Positions 23,895 to 34,690 of a DNA stretch of 64,000 bases are shown in pieces. The stretch is from assembly GCA_965153455.1 (NCBI GenBank), contig OZ234504.1, forward strand, positions 12,214,001-12,278,000. Direction: 5' to 3'. The DNA is from Sphagnum compactum (Eukaryota > Bryophyta > Sphagnopsida > Sphagnales). Position numbers and translations under genes: made by a program. A model generated the notes under the pieces. That model saw nothing but the letters and a program-made list of their open reading frames with translations. It searched no databases and was not told the DNA's origin. How positions within the stretch are numbered: position 1 is the stretch's first letter; each line of letters begins with the position of its first letter.

Positions 23895-24012
23895 AAATTG
23901 GGGGGAAATTTTTGGGTTTAGACATATGTGAAACAATACAATCTCATTCTATATTTTCTTCAAAGAGATTGAGAAAATTAGGTTGGAGTTATCACACAAA
24001 GGTAAGAAATAA
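23895..24012 (+). repeat. Flanking direct repeat, right copy
   Basis: Second copy of the 120-bp block at 22128-22250, about 75-80 percent similar by eye. It lies immediately before array D. Confidence 0.7.
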
Positions 24013-24084
24013 ACCTTATGTGAAAACCCAACCTTGAATGCAATACAAAGTTTGTTGAGATCAAAAATGAACCAACAACTATTA

Positions 24085-24325
24085 TGGGACCTATATGCGG
24101 GTATTGCAAGAAATGCCAAAAAAACCAACGGCTATTATGGAAACTATATGCATGTATTGCAGGGAATGTTATAAAAACCCAGCGAATACCATGGATCGAT
24201 ATGCGGGTATTGCAACGAATGAAGAATGTCAGCAATTATTTGTGACCCATATGCGGGTATTGCAAGAGATGCCAAAAAAACCAGCGGCTATTATGGGACT
24301 TATATGCGGGTATTGCATATTTGAA
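24085..24325 (-). repeat. 52-bp tandem array D, motif inverted relative to A and B
   Basis: ATGCGGGTATTGCA (or a near match) recurs at 24095, 24147, 24201, 24251 and 24304, with 50-54 bp spacing. It is joined by AAAAACCAGCGGCTATTATGG-like spacers. The 14-mer is the reverse complement of TGCAATACCCGCAT, the core of arrays A and B. The same short core is thus amplified with different spacers on both strands within 2.5 kb. Confidence 0.8.
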
Positions 24326-24329
24326 AATC

Positions 24330-25510
24330 TCCTTATGAAATTTATAATAGAAAATGATGTAGGTATTATATGTTTAAAATGTGTGTATTGTTTTAAAAGC
24401 CTTTAGGTGATGTGAGTCCTATTATATTAGATGTAAGTATTGCACAATGTTCATTTTGATCTTTGGTTTGATTCTTACATCTCAAGCACTAAGAAAATTA
24501 TGACAAAGAAAACATATCTGATTAACCATATACCCATAAAACAAGAGTGAGTAGAAGATATTATTATATTGATAAAAGATGTACAAAAATGGATGCATGA
24601 GCGCATTAACTTCCCCTGCTGGCTCTAATATATGGTCATCTGTAGCAACAACTCCCTCCAAAGCTTCATTGTCCTTGGTGACCCAAATTGTGAATGAAGC
24701 AAGTAAGTGTGAAACCAAAGACTTAAGACCTAAATCTCATCATGTAAAGCCACTGCTGCTTATGCTCACTCGGAACTCTAATAAAGTGCTTCCCCTGAAA
24801 ATGCCCACTCCAAAAAGCATTAGTAAGGTGGTGCCAGTTTCTTTTCAACTGGGCAAGAGGTTGAAGAGGTCGTTGGAGACAGCAGAGCTCGGAAAGAAGC
24901 TTGAAGCTGAAGCACCAACATAGTTCGTTTAGTTCATGGAGAAATCTTTCGATGGCAGATTTGATGTAAGAAGAAGACTCCACTGAAATGGGACTGAACT
25001 CATCATCATCCTCTAACACAAACATCAGAAGAAGTCCAGCAGACAATGGCCATATCATAGCTATGATGTCACAATTGAAAAAAGTGAATGATTGGTTAGA
25101 TTGAATGAATTCTGGCAGGGATCGCACTTCAGACCCAGAATTCACTGATACCAAGGATAGATTAAAACACAAGATCTACGGATTTTTATTACAGCACATG
25201 GAATCTGCCACCTCTGCCTTGGGGAATGTTTTGGTAGTTGGTTGCCATGCCAAAATCTCCCTGGCAACCAAAAGCTCCCTCTGTAGCACTTAGGTAAAAC
25301 GTCTACAATATTTACTATGCCAGTTCTTGACTATCTCAGAATGCATCTGAAATGGCCAGATTTTGTAGAAAAGGATCAATGATAACAAACCACAGCTTTT
25401 CAATCTTGCAGCTGCAAACTCCAAAATACAGAGATCCGGGGACTTGGATCAAGCTACCTCTTTGCTCCAGATATGGACAACAATTGAATCTATTTTGGGT
25501 TGAACACATA
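24330..25510. other. Segment with moderate coding-like frames but no recognised gene
   Basis: Frames at 24579-24923 (+, 114 aa, basic and Ser/Lys-rich) and 24723-25172 (-, 149 aa) overlap one another. Composition is less AT-rich than the surroundings. Neither contains a domain I recognise, so a diverged gene fragment is possible but unproven. Confidence 0.3.
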
Positions 25511-25514
25511 TATG

Positions 25515-25795
25515 GTTCTGCACAAACCTCACAATTGCAACCAAAATCAGCACAAAATTCTCATAACTGCAGCTAAAATCTGCAAAACGTTCTAACAGCT
25601 TCATCTAAAACCTGCACAAACCTTGCAAAACCCACAACCAAAATTTGCACAAATCTTGCAACCACAAATGAAACTCTGCACAGACAAACCTTGATAGCTG
25701 TGGCCAAAAACCTGCACAAATTTTAGCAACTGCAACCAAGATTCTCCACAAAGAAACCTTGACAACTACAACCAAAACTTGCACAAAACCTATAG
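25515..25795 (+). repeat. Degenerate array of AACCAAAAYYTGCACAAA units
   Basis: Words such as ACCTGCACAAACCTTGC and CAACTACAACCAAAACTTGC recur about seven times with irregular 30-60 bp spacing. The array is C/A-rich on the + strand. No coding potential is visible. Confidence 0.6.
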
Positions 25796-26135
25796 TCTTC
25801 TTATTTTGGGTATTCTGGGCATACATTCGAACAACCACACAAACAAAACACATGCGTACACATGAGAGAGACATAGATATACATGTGAAACAAAACGTCA
25901 AATCTCCACATTGATTGCAGCAAACACCACACAGTGGTAAAATGTAAAAAGGATGTACAAGACTATAGCATCTCTGCCTCTGTGTTTCTTTCTTCACAAA
26001 GGCCAAGAGCAAAGGAAGTCTTGACCTGTAGTATTGTATTTGTTAGTTGTTGCTTGTTGCTTCAGGCGGCCTGCTATTAGGGCTCGGCATTTAGCAAAGC
26101 TCCTTAAGCCCTAATCCTATACCTTGCCCTACAGT

Positions 26136-26597
26136 TTAAATGTAAGGGTTTGGAGGTGAGGCCGTGAAACCCCAGTTGGATTCCATGGAGATGGTGGGTA
26201 TTCTGTGATGTTGCTGCTGCTGCAACACAGAGAGCTGCAAGTCATATGTCGCTCTGCTTTGATCATCCGAAAGTACGTGGTACGCATTCTGCATCACAAG
26301 CAAGTCCTTAGTACTGTCTTGTCTGTGTTCCGCCGAGACCACATCCAGATGCAACTTTCTGGTAGCTTGTCTGTAAGCAACTTTGATTTCCTTGGCCGAG
26401 GAACTCTTGGAAACCCCTAAGACGTCATACAGAATGCTTGCAGAAGAAGAGGTTCGCACTGTTGTTGCCCTACCAGAGAAAGCTCTTGGTTGTGCTACTG
26501 TTCCTCTCCTCAAAGGTAGTTGGCGCTCTTGACAACAAGAAGATGAAGACCACGCGACAACGATGGCACCACCCAACCCCCAAATCTTTGTCCACAA
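26136..26597 (-). pseudogene. DnaJ-11-like J-domain protein, lacking HPD and an in-frame ATG
   Basis: Residues about 54-121 form a J domain: ILYDVLGVSKSSSAKEIKVA, then the helix III region MQNAYHVLSDDQSRATYDL. The pattern is closest to plant chloroplast DnaJ-11-type single-domain J proteins, which are of this length and normally intronless. The preceding 50 residues are rich in Ser, Arg and Thr, like a transit peptide. Two defects are seen. The HPD motif, needed to stimulate Hsp70 ATPase, reads His83-Leu84-Asp85; the Leu codon is CTG, one transition from CCG. The frame also has no ATG between its upstream stop (26628-26630) and Met102; the numbered first codon at 26597 is TTG. Two ATGs at 26640 and 26631 lie in another frame. 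It is either a decaying copy, a frameshifted gene, or a non-canonical J-like protein with an unseen first exon. The upstream sequence is purine-rich, which argues against a splice acceptor there. Confidence 0.6.
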
Positions 26598-26704
26598 AAC
26601 AAAGATGCAGAACTTGAGAAACTTCCTTCATTGCTCTCATATCCTCCTCCTTTTACTCCTCCTACTCTTCTTGCTTCTTCTTGTTGCTACAACAAAATAA
26701 AACG

Positions 26705-27490
26705 AACAGAAGGGCACGGAAGTTACCGTCCCCTTTTGTGTTCCAAAAAAAACCAAAGAAGAAGGCGATGGCAGCAAAGCTGTCGTCGCCTTCTTCTTCT
26801 TCTTGCTACAACAAAACAAAACAAAAAGAAGGGGAAGGCAACTGCCGTACCCTTCTGCCTTCCAAAAAAAACCAGAGAAAGAAGGCAACGATAGCAAAGT
26901 TGTCGTTGCCTTCTTCTTCTTGCTGCAACAAAACAAAACAAAAAGAAGGGGACGGCAGTTGCCGTCCCCTTCTGCCTTCCAAAAAAAACAAGACAAGAAG
27001 GTGTCATCGCCTTCTGCAATGAAAAAAGAAGAAGAAGAAGAAGAAGGCGACGACAACATCACCTTCTTCTTCTTCTTGCTGCAACAAAACAAAGAAAAGA
27101 AGGGTTGTCGTCCCCTTCTACCTTCCAAAAAAAACCCAAAGAAGAAGGTAAGGGCAGCAAAGTTGCCGTCACCTTCTTCTTCTTCTTCTTGTAACAAAAA
27201 AAGAAAAAAAGAAGGGGACGGCAGCTGCCATCCCCTTCTGCCTTCCAAAAAAAACAAGACAAGAAGGCGACGGCAGCAAAGTTGTCATCGCCTTCTTCTT
27301 GTTGTTGCTATAACAAAAAAAAAACAAAAAGAAGGGGATGGCAGCTGCCGTCCCCTTCTGCCTTCCAAAAAAACACCAAAGAAGAAGGCAACGGTAGCAA
27401 AAAAAAAAAAAAAAAAAAGGCGACGGCAGCGTTGCTGCCGTCGTCTTCTTTGCAAAAAAAGAAGAAGAAGAAGAAGAGCGCTACACTGTT
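26705..27490. repeat. Array of about 120-bp units, each forming two hairpins
   Basis: Six units can be followed by the word GAAGGGGACGGCA (or variants) at about 26709, 26828, 26944, 27095, 27209 and 27330. Hairpin 2 is near-perfect in the unit at 26944, where GGGGACGGCA pairs with TGCCGTCCCC across two bases. Hairpin 1 pairs GAAGGCGACGGCA with TGTCGTCGCCTTC across a short AAAGT-type loop. The hairpins are joined by A-rich spacers (CAACAAAACAAAACAAAAAG and CCTTCCAAAAAAAACC). Stems carry compensating-looking differences between units. Long open frames on both strands (260 aa +, 206 aa -) arise from the repeat and are Lys/Arg-rich or Phe/Leu-rich, so I do not call them genes. Confidence 0.85.
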
Positions 27491-27559
27491 GTAGCGCTGT
27501 TGCTGCGTTGTTGCAGCGTAGCGCAGCGATGCCTCTTCAAACAAAACAAACACACAAAA

Positions 27560-27960
27560 AAAAAGAAAGTAAGCATCTTACCTGATCGTGGGCGCGTGAG
27601 TCTCATGGGCGCTCTCGCTCCTGCTCCGACTCTAGCCGCTCGAGCTCTCGCTCCACAGCAACAGCTCCACAACTCGAGCTTCCGCTCCACAACTCGAGCG
27701 CTGGCGATGGAGTGAGGGGGGGTGGGGTTGGTAGGCGGTAGGTAGGAGGCGAGAGGTAGGTGGTAGGTAGGAGGGGGGAGGTAGAAGGTAGGTAGGAGGG
27801 GGGAGGTAGAGAATTTTTTTGGTAGAGAATTTTGGGGCAGGGAGGATCCGGGAAAAAAAAAACGATGCGGGCAGGGAGATGATCATCCGCGAAACGGGTT
27901 CAACGGGCTCATCCTCAACTGGTGCATTGGTGGCTGCTAATTCACTCCAGCCCTCCTCCC
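27560..27960. other. GC-rich pocket with AGGTAGG microsatellite
   Basis: 27580-27715 is rich in GCTCGAGCTC-like palindromic words and CpG. 27716-27815 is a GGTAGG/GGGGGAGGTAG tract. No intact gene is visible. Confidence 0.45.
27916..27947 (-). repeat. 32-bp inverted repeat, right member
   Basis: Partner of 21413-21444 in inverted orientation, with one mismatch. See that entry for the family relation. Confidence 0.7.
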
Positions 27961-28202
27961 CGGGCAGGGTTTTTTTTTTCCTTTATTATTTTTCAAATTT
28001 TGTGATGTAGCTAAAACGGTGATCATTCATTCACACGTAGATTTAGCCACATTTGGCTATAGACCAGGTATGAGAGTAAAACAAAAATGAATCCTTCACA
28101 TCTTTGGCTACATGCTAGAACCCAATAATGAAATCTGGCGATTTATTAGGAAATTTTTTCGAGATCTCCTGACTGGAAATCTAAATAATAATAATAATAT
28201 TT

Positions 28203-28377
28203 TCAGTCGTTTTGAAGAAAAATAGCCAACAGGCTAAATTTAGCCACAAAATAAACGCTGGGACTCCCTCCGTTGTGAAAGCAAAAACAAAAACACATAG
28301 TTTTCGCCATTTTGAAAAAAAAAAATAGCCAACAGGCTAAGTTTAGCCAGAAAATAAACGCTGGGACTCCGCCCGCG
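28203..28377 (+). repeat. Two-copy tandem repeat, about 100-bp spacing
   Basis: AAAATAGCCAACAGGCTAA followed by TTTAGCCA and AAAATAAACGCTGGGACTCC occurs at about 28218-28270 and again at 28321-28373. The two copies are nearly identical. The unit contains a small palindrome (TAGCC...GGCTA). Confidence 0.85.
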
Positions 28378-28379
28378 GC

Positions 28380-29128
28380 AATCTTTGTGGCAGCGCGCAA
28401 AACAATGAATATGCCAGAAAAAACGTGACGGCGTCCGTGTTTAGACGCCGAATTTGGGCCTCATTTCGCTAAATTGAGGACTATTTTCCCGTCTGCTGCA
28501 GCAGCTTCGTGCGACGTCTCATGTAACTACTCAACTTCACGAACGTCGGGCGGGCGGGGGAAAGAAAACGCACCAAAAGCATTGCTTCACCTTTTTTAAC
28601 TGATGCCTTTTGGTGGCCATGTTTCACCCAGAAAATGTTAAATTTAGACTCAGAGATCCAGATTTAGTTCACAACGGCAAATTCACTACCACGCGGTCAG
28701 GTCAGGCCAACCCCGTTTGGAAGTTACTTGGACAAAAGAGGATGGATGAGATTATTACTTTGTTCCCAAGCATTTAGAATTATTCTTTTGGTGAAGGATT
28801 TGGCAATACCTATGTTTGTTGGTGGTGGTGCACCAGAGTTGCAATCACACATTTCCAAGGTCTTCCACCAAATAGGCTCTTGGGGGGATCTTCATCCACC
28901 ATGGAGGGGGATGTAACTCCCAATGTGATTGTTCGTTAGCCCTATGACAAGTTGTTCACCATGGTTGGAAGCAACCTTTAAGAAATTTGGGGTTCCTAGT
29001 TTTTACCCAGATAGGTGCTGAGTACCCCCTTTGAGAAGATTTTTTCCAAGAGCTTTCCCTTACTGGAACAGAGTTTTGGTGTGTCCTACTTTTATTAAAG
29101 CTTTTCCTGGGTGTGACAGACTGCCATC
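28380..29128. other. Intergenic DNA with no supported gene
   Basis: Moderate GC. No frame shows recognisable protein similarity. Confidence 0.4.
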
Positions 29129-29529
29129 TGCAGCCACAGTTAACCAGCACCCACCAGTCCACCATGAAGGATGAATAGTAAGTGGTCTGGAAACAGTTTT
29201 CTGTTGGGTTCCAGTTCCGTAGCTAACCATGGTGGTTAGGTCAGCTGCTTTTTTTTTTTTCTACCTACCTACTAACAACCCACAAGCAGGTTGTTAGTAG
29301 GGAGATAGTAAAAACAGCCCTTATCTATGTATAAACCATCTACTTACCTAGTAGTTACCTACCCTATTTTCCTACTTATCCACCTATATAGGAGACCTAT
29401 TTCCTACAGAGTTGGTTACCAAGGTGAAACCAAATATTAACTCCATTGAGGTTCATCCACAACTGAGTAATAATGGGCATCCAGTGGATGGATGGTGCAC
29501 TGGTGGGTGCTGGTTCATTGCGGCCTGCA
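29129..29529. mobile_element. MITE-like element of about 400 bp with 37-bp terminal inverted repeats
   Basis: The left end (29129-29165) holds CCAGCACCCACCAGTCCACC. The right end (29492-29529) holds the inverted GGTGCACTGGTGGGTGCTGG. About 32 of 37 positions pair. The interior carries CTACCTACC/TAGG sequence and no coding frame, as expected for a non-autonomous DNA element. Target-site duplications are not obvious. Confidence 0.6.
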
Positions 29530-29594
29530 TTTGCTAGGTCCACTTTGGTTCTCCAAGTTCCAAAATGTTTTTTTAAAACCTGTTCTCCACTTGG

Positions 29595-29985
29595 ATTACC
29601 ACAGCAGTAATTTGTTTCAGAAATTGTAAGAAATATCCAGAGTCTTCTTCACCTATTCTCATCTCGGCCAATTGGATTGCCTCATGGCTGGTGTTAGGTG
29701 AGTGATGCCACCATTGTAGTGGCAGTAGCTCAAACCTCTGAAGATCAGGCTTTAGGGTTTTAGTGGTACTTGCCTTACACTTATAACATGTGCTTAGAAT
29801 TTGTAACTTGTGAGGAGGTTACTGGGTCACAACTTACGAAGGGTTCAGTTGAAATATAGTGATGATGTGTGAATGAACGTTTGGCCGCAAACCCATGTCA
29901 TGTTGAATAATGGGTCAGTTGAAAATAGTGTTGAATAAGGGTTTGGCTGGAACGTGGGAGGTATTGCCTTGATAAAGAACCAAAA
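29595..29985 (+). repeat. Dispersed repeat family, copy 1
   Basis: Matches 36610-37100 over most of its length in the same orientation. Shared words include CCAATTGGATTGCCTCATG, GTAACTTGTGAGGA, GTTACTGGGTC and GGGTTCAGTTGAAATATAGT. It ends in a 62-bp subrepeat (GTTTGGCYG...) present twice here and three times in the other copy. Confidence 0.8.
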
Positions 29986-29989
29986 AAAA

Positions 29990-31222
29990 ACCTTTTATAT
30001 AGAATTCAAGGATGGGAACCCATCCATCAAAAGTACAAGGCAAATGAAAACACAAGTAGACACAACCCAAAGAAAAAACAAAAGCCAACAATCAACAAAA
30101 GTCACATAAACACCCTATGCAAATAGGACTCATGGTTACAAGCATACGACCCATGGTTACAAAATGATGATCAACAATAACAAAAAAGACTTAAGACAAA
30201 GGAGTTGTCGTTTGCAACAAATCGATTAATGACGGAGGTGCACTAACTATGATGTGTGGAAGAAATGAGAAATCTCGATCAAGTGTAACAGCTTGTTGAA
30301 AAATCGTTATGGTTTACATATGTTATAGGGCTATGAACACACACTATTGATAATAAGAAACAAACATCCAAGGACTAAAGAAGACCATTGATGACATGTG
30401 ATAGTGGTCTATGCACAAGCGATAAAAAATGAATCAAAATGATAATGAAGACATCCATATGTCTCAATAGCAAGGGGAATGAAGTCATCGCATAGTGCTC
30501 GTTCAACGTATGATCATGTCTTCTTTTAAATAGCTATCATCGTTGTGTGTGTTGTCATCATCGATGTACACTACACCATATTTGTGCGAGTCGAATCAAC
30601 AATGATAACATCCATCAAGGTTTGGAAGCCATCTTTAGTGATAAAAAAATCCATTCATCGTTGGGTGTGACAAGGGAAAAGGTGGGAGACCTCCTTTTAA
30701 ACATGTGCTTCACTCTTCGAAGCAATAGTTGCAATAGTATTTTGAAGTGTATCATGAGCTATTGTACAGTGGGGCACCAAAGCAAATGGGTACCTAGATT
30801 GTCAATGGTATGACCACACTGACATCGTGAAAAATGGGCCACCATAAGATGTGGCAAACCAAAACAAGTAAGTAGTGCCTTAATAAAGGATTTAATTGAA
30901 TAACTTATTTTTGTGTTGTTCAAAAATGTTTTGTGTAGGGTAATATTATAGTACCTTGCTACTAGTTATATTATTTTTAAAAATGTTGAAATTTTCACCA
31001 AATTTTTTCAAAGAACAAAATCTTGTCAAGGAAAATATCGGATCTTCAATAATATTTTATTTATCAAAATAAAATTTTCATAATTAATTAAATATTCAAC
31101 AAACATGCGTTGAAATTGCCAAGGTATTTTTTGCATTACTCCTAATGAACGAAAGACAAAAAGGAACGACCTCCCTCCTCTAAGATCATTATCAATGTTG
31201 TGTGGGTAAATGTAAAAGCTTA

Positions 31223-31262
<40 letters not shown>

Positions 31263-32530
31263 CAATTAACATTTAAATTATGGAAATATAATTATATTTT
31301 TTCATTTACACACACATATAAATGTTTTGGGGCATGTAAGTGTATATAACATATACCTTTAGTGGTTATATCTATTTGTAATGCATATTAATGTGAAAAA
31401 GGTTCCCCTTTTATCACTTATATGCAATAAAAATCCACACTTTTGGATAGAGAATATGATTTTTTGAACCTATTGTGATGTTATTTGGAAGTATCTTTGA
31501 TGGGTGCATGTTGTCCCAAGTCATTGTTTATTAGAATTTTCATTTGTAACCTTTTTTTATCACCTATTTTGGCTTAAATTTTTACTAGAACTTCAATACC
31601 TATTGTCATATTAATTAATCTAATTAGTTTTGGTACATCAATTATTTGTGTATTTTTATAAAAAAAATTGCAATAGACCACTTTGATTGGCTTGTCACCA
31701 AAAAAATTTGAAACTTTGGGCACACACACAAATTTTAGTATGGTCATGGAGCAGAAGGTTTTTTAAAAAATAAGAATAAATAATTTGTTATTTTAATAAA
31801 TATATATTTCATGTAATGCACAATTGTATGAACTTTATTTATGATTAATATTGCATGTAAATACAAGCACATGTTAGACATGAACTAGAAAAAAAGTTGT
31901 AGATTACCACTACATTTTTAGTCATAAACAAAAACATTTAAATTGTAAATGACACATGTGTTTGCAAAACCCTAGAGTTCACTTGGACAAGTGACAAAAA
32001 AAAAAGTTTGAAAAAACACAATGTGCCACCCAATCATAACAACAATCACATTGTTGTGCGCTACCTTTTCTAAGCGCCTACATCCATAACTAGGAACAAA
32101 ATAGACCATGTCACAATAATCTTTCTGAACACACACATGTGCATACATAACTAGCATCAATATGTATTGAAACCAAACTTTGCAAAAACATTCAACACAC
32201 AATGAAAGATGCAACAATCTCAACTTCACAAAAGATAAATCTTTTATTTCTATGAAAAACATAATAACTCCAGGAACAAATGTAATGAACCATGTTCATA
32301 TTAGGATTATGCTAGAACTTGCCTTAAAACGTTCACACTAATCTTAATAGCATATCTTATGATTAAAGATTAGTTTTTCATCCATTGCATTGGACATTCA
32401 TTCATCTAATGTGGCACTAGCTAGATGCAACTAAATTATGGTTTGCAAATATTTTACAACTACAATATGCCCAATCAAATGATGCCACCAATTCACAATG
32501 TTTAATGATCTTGGATGATTGTGATGTAAC
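29990..32530. other. AT-rich intergenic DNA
   Basis: Includes a pure (TA)n microsatellite at about 31222-31258. The frames at 30547-30813 and 31972-32262 show no recognisable domain. Confidence 0.4.
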
Positions 32531-32539
32531 AAACACATC

Positions 32540-32935
32540 TACCTATTATGTAGGTAGCAATTTAGCCTAATTAATTACCGTGCCTACCTATTTAGTTAGT
32601 TTGCCTAGCCTAACCTAGCTACCTACAAGTTGCTTAACCCATTTATGTAGCCTAATCCATTACCCTTATCTTAACTACACCAACTTACCTAGCCTACCTA
32701 TCTAAACATGTGAATAGGTTGTGAAAATATAGGGAATTGAACTTTGCACCTTCATGTGGAAAACCAAGTCTTTAGTCAATGCACCACACCTTTGTGAATG
32801 TAATGATCTTTTTCAACATATTAAATTATTCCAAATGTGTTTATCTCACATCTTTTTAAACATTATTTACGTAAATAGATAGGTTGTAAATAAGTAAAGA
32901 AGTTATCTACCTACTTACCTAGGGTGAATCCATGT
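32540..32935. repeat. CCTA-rich block with SINE head, second example
   Basis: CTACCTA/CCTAGC sequence (32540-32705) is followed by a tRNA-like head (32733-32794, - strand), then AT-rich sequence and a short TAGG/ACCTA block (32875-32930). The order is the same as at 9620-10030. That supports a composite repeated unit rather than chance neighbours. Confidence 0.6.
32733..32794 (-). mobile_element. tRNA-derived SINE head, copy 2
   Basis: The - strand contains GTGGTGCATTGACTAAAGAC as a degenerate A-box/D-arm region, the shared GACTTGGTTTT spacer and the same B box GTTCAATTCC as copy 1 at 9793-9853. The D stem is less intact than in copy 1. Confidence 0.5.
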
Positions 32936-32939
32936 TTAA

Positions 32940-34535
32940 AAAAACCATCACCAACTCCTTTGTGTAATGCTTATAAACAATGGGTTAGCCAATCAAGATG
33001 AGATGGTAACACTAAATTGATTATTCAAAGAGAATATTCTTAAGACCATGTTTTATAAATTGACATAAAAGTTTTATGACCTTAGAAGGTGTTGCATTAT
33101 ACTATGTGTGAAAATAAATTTAAAAATCTTCCATAAATATGCCATCTTTAAATCTTTTAAATCATATAAAAAGTTCATTAAGTAATGAAAACACTTGTTA
33201 CATTACTTTTAAAGTGTTTTTGGGTGGTCTATATTCATTAAATTCATTTCAAACTCATGAAAATGTACCCAAAATATGTTTTAAACATTATTGTATATAA
33301 TATGCATAAAAAAATTCAACATTAATTTGACATACTATTTAAAAACATGTAAAGTTAAGCAATGTTTACACATTTTGTGCCTTATTTTAGCATGGACCCC
33401 CGTTACACATTACCTACCTACCTATTATTGACACTAAATCTACCTATCAACCTACCTACCAACCTAATAATCCAACTTGAAACCTAACTATCACCAACCT
33501 ACCTACCCATTTATTTACATATTACCTACATTTTCACCTAGTTACTTAAATTCAACCTCAAAGTTATATGTCACATACTTATCATCCAACATTAAATGTC
33601 ATCAATTTGGACAAAAAAATTCACATTTTATCTAGTTGCTTTACCAAATGTACAACTCAATCACAATAGATATTTGCACTTGTTATTATGAATTGACACC
33701 TTATCATGTATTTAATTAATTATGGACTTTGAAAAGTTTGAAATTTACAATTGACCATTTGAAAACTGAAAAATTGGGTTAAAACTTTCATTTGGAGGCC
33801 GTTAGTTGATGCAACAATATTATTAATAATGTTTTGTTTAAGTAGATGATCCAACAGATAGATATTAACAATGTTTTGCCTCAAATTTAGTAGAAAACTT
33901 GATCATAATCATCAAGTTAGAAAAAAGTCTATAATTGATTAAATATTATTTTTGACTTGGACATCAAAGTACATTTGCACAAGGAATGCTTGAGGTTTGT
34001 TGTGATGAAACACATTTTTGTGGACAAGTACCGAAATAAGTTTGGTGATGTGTTTGAGATTAAGACATGGACCACATAAATCTTCAAAAGTCCATTAGAT
34101 GTAAGTGTGAATTGTGGATAAATAAAAGCACCTTAAAGATGGTTGCAATAATCACACAACCTATTCTTAATGGCATTCATGTTCATATGATGTAATTAAT
34201 CCCATGCACATGTCTGATACTAGTATTGGTGGGTGGCAAGTGAGCACAACTATTTCTACATGAGTCAAATCACATTCCATTCCATTATGCCAAAATCCCA
34301 AGGTTTTCTAGCATTAAACCCAATTGTTGGGTGGAATGCATAGTGACCTAGAACATGATTTCTAGTAGTGCTTGGGCTTAAAATTGGATTTAATGAAGGT
34401 GAATTTGATCAAATGAAAGTATGTGTTCATACCATAGCTTTATGTCACACGAGCTTGCATTCCAAGCATGACAATTAAGCCCACTAAAATCTGATGGACC
34501 AAAAGTGCAATGGTTCAAGATGAAAAGAAAACAAC
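32940..34535. other. AT-rich intergenic DNA with a CTACC block
   Basis: A CTACCTACC-rich patch at 33410-33540 belongs to the same tetranucleotide family as elsewhere. No gene is supported. Confidence 0.4.
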
Positions 34536-34690
34536 TCCAGATTCTTCAGCCCTTGTGTTATTTTCAAGGGAAAGCAAAACCCACCAGATTCTTCAGCCCT
34601 TGTGTTTTTTTTTTCAAGGGAAAGCAAATCCCACCAGATTCTTAAGCCCTTGTGTTTTTTTTTTTCAAGGGAAAGCAAAACCTTCCAGAT
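34536..34690 (+). repeat. About 48-bp tandem repeat, 3-4 copies, downstream of AGP copy 2
   Basis: The unit TTCAAGGGAAAGCAAAACCC plus CACCAGATTCTTCAGCCCTTGTG and a T-run is repeated three to four times. The matching place in AGP copy 1 (about 20112-20160) has a single unit, so the array grew after the segmental duplication. It lies at the edge of the duplicated segment. Confidence 0.8.

Noticed and set aside
21609-24325. Evenly spaced repeats as a CRISPR array
   Set aside because: Spacers are themselves repeated and there are no cas genes; this is plant nuclear satellite DNA.
26803-27585. 260-aa open frame (+) through the hairpin array, with 206-aa frame opposite
   Set aside because: The translation is a Lys/Ser/Pro-rich repeat dictated by the 120-bp satellite and is open on both strands; no domain or codon-level constraint is visible.
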